The translations under genes were made by a program, and so were the position numbers. From Deltaproteobacteria bacterium (GTDB taxonomy: Bacteria > Myxococcota > UBA796 > SXON01): a stretch of 5,265 nt of DNA. Positions 1 to 5,248 of this stretch are shown one piece after another. The first letter of the stretch is position 1, and every line of letters begins with the position of its first letter. The stretch lies in assembly GCA_947483545.1 (NCBI GenBank), contig CANKNP010000346.1, forward strand, positions 1 through 5,265. The letters run 5' to 3'. The notes beneath the pieces are model-generated. The model was not told where the DNA came from and made no database searches. It saw only the letters and a list, made by a program, of their open reading frames with translations.

Positions 1-14
1 GCGGGGTTGGTTGT

Positions 15-30
15 CCAGCGCCCGGGCTGG
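15..30. repeat. Short GC-rich palindrome upstream of the lipoprotein gene
   Basis: CCAGC at 15-19 pairs with GCTGG at 26-30 around a six-base loop, followed by a C-rich stretch to about base 50. There is no T-tract after it, so it is not a convincing terminator. It may belong to the end of a gene to the left of the window. Nothing else is recognisable in bases 1-70, and no promoter boxes can be supported. Confidence 0.25.
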
Positions 31-70
31 CCCCCCACCCCCGCCCCCCGCGATAGACTCCGCCCACCTC

Positions 71-74
71 GGAG
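71..74 (+). promoter_or_regulatory. Shine-Dalgarno site that decides a TTG start
   Basis: GGAG lies six bases before the TTG at 81. The spacing is ideal, and the reading frame from that TTG begins directly with a lipoprotein signal peptide. Together these support TTG as the initiation codon, although no ATG or GTG is available nearby in this frame. Confidence 0.6.
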
Positions 75-80
75 TCCCCC

Positions 81-434
81 TTGCGTCTCACCCTCCTCCT
101 CGCGCTGACCGCCTGCACGGGCGGCCCCGACGACACCGGTGTGGACACCGCCGACAGCGCCCCCCAGGACTCGGACACCGACGAGGAGTTCTCCTGCCCC
201 ACCCCTGAGATCCGCGTGAACGGCGACGATCCACCGGCCATCGGCACCTACTGGGAGGTGTTCCTCTGGTGCGACAACACGCTCATGACCGGCGCGATGC
301 ATATGAGCATCGTCCCCGCGACGATGGCGACCATCGAGGACTACTCCATGACGTTCAATGAGGCGGGTGAGGGCGTCTTGGCCGTGCAGGTCGGCTCGAT
401 CCGGGCCGAGCGTGCGGTCGAGGTCGGAGAGTAG
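81..434 (+). CDS. Small putative lipoprotein with an acidic linker and a possible Ig-like domain
   Basis: This encodes 117 residues from a TTG start with GGAG six bases upstream. Residues 1-11 form a short hydrophobic signal peptide (Met-Arg, then Leu-rich), and residues 9-12 (LTAC) are a lipobox with Cys12 as the predicted lipidation site. Residues 13-36 are a low-complexity Asp/Thr/Ser/Glu-rich linker, a style common in exported proteins of Myxococcota. Residues 38-117 look like one compact beta-rich module: a GTYWEVFLWC segment, a later P-x-x-x-A-x-I segment, and a C-terminal G-x-G-V-L-A-V-Q-V-G stretch. This pattern resembles bacterial Ig-like folds. Cys39 and Cys64 could form a disulfide. 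I do not recognise a named family. The stop TAG shares its last base with the GTG of the secretion ATPase, so the two are probably translationally coupled. An accessory or pilotin-like role for that machine is possible but is inference only. Confidence 0.72.
   Translation: MRLTLLLALTACTGGPDDTGVDTADSAPQDSDTDEEFSCPTPEIRVNGDDPPAIGTYWEVFLWCDNTLMTGAMHMSIVPATMATIEDYSMTFNEAGEGVLAVQVGSIRAERAVEVGE
426..431 (+). promoter_or_regulatory. Shine-Dalgarno site supporting the GTG start of the ATPase
   Basis: GGAGAG ends two bases before the GTG at 434, and its GGAG core ends four bases before it. The site lies inside the last codons of the lipoprotein gene. It supports GTG 434 over the next in-frame ATG at 470, and fits re-initiation by ribosomes that finish the lipoprotein at the overlapping TAG. 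Confidence 0.55.
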
Positions 435-2248
435 TGTCCAAGGGGCCTTCGCTCGCCGACATCCTTGACATGCTCGTCTCGGGCGGGCACCTGCACGCGG
501 GGCAGAAGCAAGACGTGCTGAACCGAGGCAAGGAGCAGTCGCGCCACTTGTTGTTGGACCGCCGCGCCGAGCTGCGCCGCCTGCTGGGTCGCCAGCGGGT
601 GAGCTACACCATCTCCGACATCGAGCTGATCGCAAGTTTTCGCTTTCGCCGCGACGAGAAGGCGCCTGCGCTCGACGAGGAGCTGATCACCGAGGTCGTC
701 GCCAAGCACGAGGGGTACACGTTCGCCCGGATCGACCCGCTGCAGCTCAACTTCAAGCTGGTGGTCGATGCGTTCGGCGGTCCGTTCGCCGAGAAGCACA
801 TGGTCATCGCGGTCGATGACAAGCCGGACGCGATGACCGTCGCGCTGTGTGACCCCTGGAACACGGATTTGCTGGGCAGCCTGGCTCAGTTCAAGAAAAA
901 GCCGATTCGCCCGCTGATGGCGTGCAAGACGGAGATCCTGAAGGTCATCGCGGAGTTTCATGGTTTCCGCCGGTCGATGCGGGCCGCCGAAGCAGACTTT
1001 GCGAGCGATCTGCCCGACATCTCCAACTTGGAGCAGCTCTACAAGGTCCAGGGCACCAACGAACTGGAGGCCACGGACCAGCCGATTGTGCAGGCCGTGT
1101 GGTACCTGTTGAACTACGCGTTCGACAATCGGGCGTCCGATATTCACATCGAGCCCAAACGCGAGGATGCGCTGGTCCGCATGCGGATCGACGGGGTGCT
1201 GCACTCCGTCCACCGGATGCCGCGGGGCGTACACCCGGCGATCATCAGCCGGGTGAAGCTCCTGTCTCGTCTCGACATCGCCGAGCGGCGCAGGCCCCAG
1301 GACGGACGGTTCAAGACGACCTTTGGAAACACCGAAGTCGAGATGCGCGTCAGCACCGTGCCCACGGTGTTCGGCGAGAAGGCAGTGCTGCGGATCTTCG
1401 ACCCCAGCGTGCTCAAGCAGCCGCTGGCGGATTTGGGGTTCTTCGACGTCGAGCTGAACCAATACAACGCCATGATCCGGGCGACGAACGGGATGGTGCT
1501 GATCTCGGGGCCTACAGGCTCCGGCAAGACCACCACGCTCTACAGCACCCTCAATCACATCGCGAGCCCGCGCATCAACATCTGCACGTTGGAAGACCCG
1601 ATCGAGATGGTGCATGAGGCGTTCAACCAGATGCCCATGCAGCCCAAGATTGGGTTTACGTTCGGGTCGGCGCTCAAGAATGTGCTGCGCCAGGACCCCG
1701 ACGTGATCATGATCGGCGAGATCCGGGATGGCGACACTGCGGAGAACGCCGTGCAGGCCGCGCTCACCGGGCATCTGGTGCTCTCGACCGTACACACGAA
1801 CGATGCGGCGACAGCCGTGGCCCGACTGCTCGACTTGGGGGTTTTCCCCTTTCTGATCTCGGGCACGCTCCTGGGCGTCGTCGCGCAACGCCTGGTGCGC
1901 AAGGTCTGTGTGTTCTGCGCCCGCGAGGAGCTGTTGACGCCCGAGCAGATCGACACCCTCAACATCCGCGGCGCGGAGGGCCGGCGCCTGAAGGTCAAGC
2001 GCGGCGCCGGGTGTCCGAAGTGCCGGGGGACCGGGTACAAAGGCCGGACGGGGGTCTTTGAGGTCATGCAGATGACGCCGCGAATTCAACGGCTCGTGCA
2101 GGAGAAAGCGACGGCCCAGGAGATCAAGCGGGAGGCGGTGAACGACGGCATGCTCACCTTGCGCGAGTACGCGATCAAGAAGCTCGCCCGCGGGGAGACG
2201 ACCATCGACGAGGTCATTGCCGTCACCACCGAAACGAACCTGTACTGA
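434..2248 (+). CDS. GspE/PulE/PilB-family secretion or pilus assembly ATPase
   Basis: This is a 604-residue cytoplasmic hexameric ATPase that would power a type II secretion pseudopilus or a type IV pilus. Residues 7-35 resemble a degenerate MshEN-type helical motif. About 62-165 match the GspE N-terminal domain. About 215-330 hold the N2 domain with SDIHIEP (235-241), RMRIDG (249-254) and RRRPQDGRF (285-293). The C-terminal motor has a Walker A GPTGSGKT (359-366, Lys365), an Asp box TLEDPIE (385-391), a Walker B VIMIGE with catalytic Glu429, and a His box TGHLVLSTVHTND (445-457). A four-cysteine zinc site, CxxC at 492-495 and CxxC at 527-530, is typical of GspE and PilB. All key residues are intact, so it should be active. 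The length is at the long end for the family. The start overlaps the lipoprotein stop by one base, and the membrane glycosyltransferase follows after 12 bases. No GspF, pilin or secretin gene is in the window, so GspE cannot be told from PilB. The family call is very secure; the exact system is not. Confidence 0.95.
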   Translation: MSKGPSLADILDMLVSGGHLHAGQKQDVLNRGKEQSRHLLLDRRAELRRLLGRQRVSYTISDIELIASFRFRRDEKAPALDEELITEVVAKHEGYTFARIDPLQLNFKLVVDAFGGPFAEKHMVIAVDDKPDAMTVALCDPWNTDLLGSLAQFKKKPIRPLMACKTEILKVIAEFHGFRRSMRAAEADFASDLPDISNLEQLYKVQGTNELEATDQPIVQAVWYLLNYAFDNRASDIHIEPKREDALVRMRIDGVLHSVHRMPRGVHPAIISRVKLLSRLDIAERRRPQDGRFKTTFGNTEVEMRVSTVPTVFGEKAVLRIFDPSVLKQPLADLGFFDVELNQYNAMIRATNGMVLISGPTGSGKTTTLYSTLNHIASPRINICTLEDPIEMVHEAFNQMPMQPKIGFTFGSALKNVLRQDPDVIMIGEIRDGDTAENAVQAALTGHLVLSTVHTNDAATAVARLLDLGVFPFLISGTLLGVVAQRLVRKVCVFCAREELLTPEQIDTLNIRGAEGRRLKVKRGAGCPKCRGTGYKGRTGVFEVMQMTPRIQRLVQEKATAQEIKREAVNDGMLTLREYAIKKLARGETTIDEVIAVTTETNLY

Positions 2249-2260
2249 CGCGGAAGGGCG

Positions 2261-4030
2261 ATGACGACAGAGACCGATCCCCCGCGTAATTGGCTGCGCT
2301 TCACCTTCGAGGCGCTGCTCGTGTGCGTGTCGGTCTGGCAGATCGCGCAGCTCCTCCAGGTGTGGAGCCTCCGCGTCGCCTACCCCTACGATCTCGAGTG
2401 GATGGAAGGCGCCACGCTGATCTCGTCCCTCCGCGTGACGCAGGGGCTGCCGCTCTACGGATTGCCGGATGCGACCTACATTCCGTTCATCTACCCGCCG
2501 CTCTACGCTTGGGTGGTGGCCGGATTGTCGCTGATTTTCCCATTTGGCTACACCATCGGTCGGGCAGTCTCCATCGCGGGCACGCTACTTTCCGCTTCGG
2601 CCCTGCTCTTCGGCGCGCGGGAGGCCGGGGCACGCTGGCCGATCGCGTTGGGCTGCGTCGCGGTATTTCTGGGCACGTGGGAGGAGACCGGCACTTTCCT
2701 CGACCTTGTCCGCATCGACGGGCTCTCGATCGCGCTGATCGGCTGGGCGCTGGTGCTCGCGGTCGGGCGCACCCCCCAGCGCGCCATCGCGGGCGGGCTG
2801 ATGTTGGCGCTGGCGTTCACCTGCAAACATCACGCGGCGATCTTCGGCTTTCCGATCGCGCTCGCGCTCCTGCTCCGCGATGGCCCCCGCCGCGCCTTGC
2901 AATTCGGCCTTTCCGCGATGATCCCCGCGCTCTTGTTCGTCGGCGTCATGCAGCTCACCACCGACGGTCGATTCCTGCTCTGGCTCGTGGACGTGCCCGC
3001 CAACCACGGCATCGTCGCGGATCGGCTCCTGCCGACGATCGCGGTGAGCAGCTGGTCCCCGTTCAAGTACCAGATGTCCGGGGCCTCCCTGGAGGTCGTG
3101 GCCGCGATGCCCCTCGTGTGGCTCGTGGGTGTTGGCATGGTCGTGGTAGCGGTGACCCGCGACGTTCGGGAGGCCAGGCTCGGGGGCTCGCTGGCCCGCT
3201 TGTTCGCCGGGCTCCTGGTGTTGGGAGGCATCGCCAACGTGGTCCTCTACAACACCCCGTTCTTGTGGAAATTGCTCTCTGGGGGATTCGGCGTGATCGG
3301 CATCTGGTGCGTGATCGCGATCTTGGCGACCATCGGACTGTTGACCGTGCTCTGGCGAGCAGGAACCCCGCTGGCCACGAGCCCGAGGTTCTTCTATTGG
3401 GCGTTCCTCACGATGATCGGCCTTGGCGTCGTGTCTTTGATGCGAGGCCACGTCGGCGGCTTCACAAACGTGCTGATCCCGATGATGTGGATTCAATCGT
3501 TGTGGCTCGCGCTCCTGGTGGGCCGCGCGGGCCAGGGCTTTGGCGGCGTCGCGCTCACCGCGGTCCTCGCCCTCCAGGTTGTTTTGGGCCGGTCCGACAA
3601 TTACCAGCGCGAGATCCCGACCGCCGAGGACGTTCGCCGCGGCGACGAGCTGATCGAGGAGCTTCGCGCGTTGCCCGGGCCGATCTTGCTCCCCCACGCG
3701 CCCTACTACGCGGTATTGGCCGGGCACGATCCAAGTTTTGCCCTCATCACGCTCTGGGACATCAGTGACGATGGGGTGCCGAGAGAAGCGGGGCGAAGCG
3801 CCATCAAGCAGTTGTTCGCCGACCGGCACTGGAAATCGGGGGTTTTTCCGGGTGGAAAGCCCGGCTCCGGCGTCGAGGGTGCGTACAAACGCGCGCACGG
3901 GCTCCGCCACCAGGGGCCTCCGACCAAGACGGGCTGGGCCGTGCGGCTTCGGGATGTCTGGACGATCAAAGCCGAGGGAGAACCGGACGAGGTGGAGGTC
4001 AAGCCGAAGGGGGGGAAGGCGGGGAAGTAG
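2261..4030 (+). CDS. Putative GT-C fold membrane glycosyltransferase (GT39/GT87-like)
   Basis: This is a 589-residue integral membrane protein. By eye it has about 12-14 transmembrane helices between residues 14 and 442, then a soluble tail of about 145 residues ending in a Lys/Gly-rich segment. The first periplasmic loop has YPYDLEWMEG (41-50); Asp44, Glu46 or Glu49 could be the acidic catalytic residue that GT-C enzymes carry there. Next come QGLPLY (61-66) and FIYPPLYAW (76-84), a signature of GT39/GT87-type transferases. Other family-like segments are LVRIDGLSIAL (149-159), FTCKHHA (186-192) and GGFTNVLIPMMW (399-410). Such enzymes move a sugar from a polyprenyl-phosphate donor to a lipid, glycan or protein on the outer face of the inner membrane. 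Donor and acceptor cannot be read from the sequence. The ATG follows GGAAGGG (2252-2258) and lies 12 bases after the ATPase stop, so co-transcription is likely. Pilin or envelope glycosylation is a guess from that context. Confidence 0.8.
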   Translation: MTTETDPPRNWLRFTFEALLVCVSVWQIAQLLQVWSLRVAYPYDLEWMEGATLISSLRVTQGLPLYGLPDATYIPFIYPPLYAWVVAGLSLIFPFGYTIGRAVSIAGTLLSASALLFGAREAGARWPIALGCVAVFLGTWEETGTFLDLVRIDGLSIALIGWALVLAVGRTPQRAIAGGLMLALAFTCKHHAAIFGFPIALALLLRDGPRRALQFGLSAMIPALLFVGVMQLTTDGRFLLWLVDVPANHGIVADRLLPTIAVSSWSPFKYQMSGASLEVVAAMPLVWLVGVGMVVVAVTRDVREARLGGSLARLFAGLLVLGGIANVVLYNTPFLWKLLSGGFGVIGIWCVIAILATIGLLTVLWRAGTPLATSPRFFYWAFLTMIGLGVVSLMRGHVGGFTNVLIPMMWIQSLWLALLVGRAGQGFGGVALTAVLALQVVLGRSDNYQREIPTAEDVRRGDELIEELRALPGPILLPHAPYYAVLAGHDPSFALITLWDISDDGVPREAGRSAIKQLFADRHWKSGVFPGGKPGSGVEGAYKRAHGLRHQGPPTKTGWAVRLRDVWTIKAEGEPDEVEVKPKGGKAGK

Positions 4031-4034
4031 CGCT

Positions 4035-4053
4035 TGCTTCCAAAAAGGAAGTG
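4035..4053 (+). promoter_or_regulatory. Hairpin with A5 loop covering the only Shine-Dalgarno-like sequence before the dioxygenase gene
   Basis: CTTCC (4037-4041) pairs with GGAAG (4047-4051) across a loop of five A residues, and two G-U pairs can extend the stem to 4035-4053. AAGGA (4045-4049) is the only good Shine-Dalgarno match before the ATG at 4068, but it sits 18 bases upstream, too far for ideal initiation, and part of it is in the stem. No T-tract follows, so it does not read as a terminator. It could lower translation of the dioxygenase, or be fortuitous. Confidence 0.3.
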
Positions 4054-4067
4054 CTTACCTCTCCCGC

Positions 4068-4856
4068 ATGTCCCGACTCCCCACGCTCTACCTCCCGCAC
4101 GGCGGCGGCCCCTGCTTCTTCATGGACTTCGGCCCGGGCGACCCTTGGGGGCCGCTCGCCCGGTGGCTTGCCGCGTTTCCGAGCGCCCTGCCCGCCGTTC
4201 CCCGGGCGATCCTGGTGATCTCCGCGCACTGGGAGGCCCCGGTCCCGACCCTGCTGACCGCGCCGAACCCGCCGTTGCTCTTCGACTACTACGGGTTCCC
4301 GCCGCACACCTACCAACTGACCTGGCCCGCTCCCGGCGCCAGCTTTCTCGTGCCACGGGTGCGCCAGCTCCTCGACGCCGCCGGCATCCCCTCGGCCGAA
4401 GATCCCACACGTGGGTACGACCACGGGGTGTTCGTCCCGTTGAAGGTTTCGTTCCCGAACGCCGAGATCCCGACGCTTCAACTCTCACTCCGACAGGGCC
4501 TCGACCCCGCCGCACATCAAGCCCTGGGCCGCGCGCTCGCCCCGCTCCGTGACGAAGGGGTCTTGATCCTTGGCAGCGGCTTGAGCTTTCACAACATGCA
4601 GATGTTCCAGACGGCGCAGGCGATGCCTGTGTCCGAGCGCTTTGACGCCTGGCTCGCCGAGACTGTGACGGCCGACGTGCCCGAGCGCACCGAGCGCTTG
4701 AACGCCTGGGCGTCGGTCGGACGCCTGGCCCATCCCCGCGAAGAGCACCTCCTCCCGCTCATGGTCGTGGCGGGGGCCGCGGGGCACGACCGGGGAACTA
4801 TCCCCTTTCGCGGCCCCATGATGGGCGCTCTGGTCTCGGCCGTGCAGTTCGGGTGA
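4068..4856 (+). CDS. Class III extradiol ring-cleavage dioxygenase, LigB/DODA (YgiD-like) type
   Basis: This is a 262-residue cytoplasmic enzyme, close in length to E. coli YgiD (DOPA 4,5-dioxygenase). The family opens catechol-type rings next to the hydroxyls, using non-haem Fe(II) and O2; some members bind Zn in crystals. The conserved histidines are all present: His11 in PHGGGP, His54 in SAHWE, His119 in GYDHG, His175 in SFHN and His227 in EEHLLPL. By comparison with YgiD, His11, His54 and His227 should bind the metal, and His119 and His175 line the active site. YPAPGS-like WPAPGA (86-91), LRDEGVLILGSG (160-171) and the C-terminal MGALVSAVQFG (252-262) also match. HGGGPCFFMD replaces the HGSP of YgiD, pointing to a distinct subfamily. 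The frame is open upstream to 3738, but homology begins at the ATG 4068. The substrate is unknown; no other aromatic catabolism gene is nearby. It lies 37 bases after the glycosyltransferase and may be the last gene of the operon. Confidence 0.92.
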   Translation: MSRLPTLYLPHGGGPCFFMDFGPGDPWGPLARWLAAFPSALPAVPRAILVISAHWEAPVPTLLTAPNPPLLFDYYGFPPHTYQLTWPAPGASFLVPRVRQLLDAAGIPSAEDPTRGYDHGVFVPLKVSFPNAEIPTLQLSLRQGLDPAAHQALGRALAPLRDEGVLILGSGLSFHNMQMFQTAQAMPVSERFDAWLAETVTADVPERTERLNAWASVGRLAHPREEHLLPLMVVAGAAGHDRGTIPFRGPMMGALVSAVQFG

Positions 4857-4876
4857 GTCGGCGCCCGGGGTTCTTT
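4850..4876 (+). terminator. Weak candidate terminator at the dioxygenase stop codon
   Basis: CGGGTG (4850-4855) can pair with CGCCCG (4862-4867), one pair being G-U, around a six-base loop. GGG and then TTCTTT (4871-4876) follow. The stem is short, it includes the stop codon, and three G residues separate it from the T-rich stretch. It could end transcription of the upstream genes, but it is far weaker than the hairpin at 5118-5168. Confidence 0.3.
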
Positions 4877-4900
4877 CACATCCCCGTGGTCTGACCTCGG

Positions 4901-5063
4901 TTGGGCGGCTTGGGACCGTCCCCGCGCCGTTCGACAGGCGAGCGCACGCCGCTGATCGGTGGAGCGGCCCCCCCCCGAGCGACGTGAACGCTTGGCCGCG
5001 CCGGTTTGCAGCGGCGTCCTACGGCCCCGCTGGGTGGCGCAGTAGCGGCCCCAAGCCGCCCAA
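4901..5063. repeat. Perfect 14-bp inverted repeat enclosing 135 bases; candidate structured RNA domain
   Basis: TTGGGCGGCTTGGG at 4901-4914 is exactly complementary to CCCAAGCCGCCCAA at 5050-5063. After one mismatch (A4915 against C5049), CCG 4916-4918 pairs with CGG 5046-5048. Inside, smaller hairpins are possible: GGCG 4937-4940 with CGCC 4947-4950, GCGGCC 4964-4969 with GGCCGC 4994-4999, and CAGCGG 5009-5014 with CCGCTG 5027-5032. This looks like a closing stem around a branched RNA fold of about 160 bases, or the ends of a small palindromic element. A competing local hairpin uses CGCCC 5057-5061 and GGGCG 5068-5072. No known RNA family is recognised. Confidence 0.45.
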
Positions 5064-5109
5064 AAGCGGGCGACGAACCACGCCCGACGGTCGCACCATG
5101 GGCGCCGCG

Positions 5110-5174
5110 CGGTGCAGCCGCCGATCCGCGCGCTCGGCGAACCTCGCGCGCGGATCGGCGGTTCTTTTGCACCG
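5110..5174 (+). terminator. Strong intrinsic terminator hairpin with an outer 7-bp stem
   Basis: CCGCCGATCCGCGCGC at 5118-5133 is perfectly complementary to 5146-5161, giving a 16-bp stem with a 12-base loop. TTCTTTT (5162-5168) follows at once, the classic Rho-independent layout on the plus strand; the minus strand has no T-tract in the matching place. An outer stem, CGGTGCA 5110-5116 with TGCACCG 5168-5174, could also form. The hairpin lies about 260 bases past the dioxygenase stop, so it ends either a long 3' untranslated region, a separate small RNA, or a leader transcript. Confidence 0.65.
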
Positions 5175-5243
5175 TTCCTACCGGCGGAAAGCAGCGGGCC
5201 CGTCGAAGACGCCGGGCCCACTGCCTTCCACCTGGAACGGTGC
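5169..5243. repeat. 75-base imperfect palindrome forming one long hairpin
   Basis: GCACCGTTCC (5169-5178) is complementary to GGAACGGTGC (5234-5243). Nested inside are GG 5183-5184 with CC 5231-5232, GGAA 5186-5189 with TTCC 5226-5229, GCAG 5191-5194 with CTGC 5221-5224, and GGGCCCG 5196-5202 with CGGGCCC 5213-5219, around a 10-base loop. This makes 27 Watson-Crick pairs. The three 1x1 mismatches (C5185/A5230, A5190/C5225, C5195/A5220) are all A against C on the plus strand, which become G-U pairs in a minus-strand transcript, giving an unbroken 20-bp inner helix there. No T-tract follows on either strand, so it is not a terminator. Confidence 0.55.
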
Positions 5244-5248
5244 GGTTT

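Noticed and set aside
52..59. Possible -10 box (TAGACT) upstream of the lipoprotein gene
   Set aside because: It matches the sigma-70 -10 consensus poorly and no -35-like sequence lies at the right distance in the C-rich stretch upstream.
341..2089. Minus-strand open frame of 582 codons opposite the ATPase gene
   Set aside because: It is the mirror of a GC-rich gene, where G/C at third positions removes antisense stops. Its product is rich in Arg, His, Asp and Gln with no recognisable domain, while the plus strand encodes a complete ATPase with all motifs.
2290..3768. Alternative plus-strand frame of 492 codons inside the glycosyltransferase gene
   Set aside because: Its Arg/Ala/Gly/Pro-rich composition is typical of a shifted frame in GC-rich DNA. 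There are no membrane segments or motifs.
2585..3910. Minus-strand open frame of 441 codons opposite the glycosyltransferase gene
   Set aside because: The product is low-complexity Arg/Glu/His/Gln-rich sequence without domains. The plus strand encodes a coherent polytopic membrane protein with family motifs.
3738..4067. Extension of the dioxygenase to an ATG at 3738
   Set aside because: The added 110 residues overlap the glycosyltransferase gene in another frame, are Arg/Gly/Ser-rich and do not resemble any dioxygenase. Family similarity begins exactly at Met 4068.
4869..4899. Resemblance of TTCACATCCCCGTGG-like sequence to a CRISPR repeat
   Set aside because: Only one copy is present and there is no regular repeat-spacer pattern anywhere in the window.
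4589..5221. Minus-strand open frame of 210 codons across the dioxygenase 3' end and the structured tail
   Set aside because: It overlaps the conserved C-terminus of the dioxygenase and runs through the long palindromes. The product has no domain and a composition expected of GC-rich non-coding DNA.
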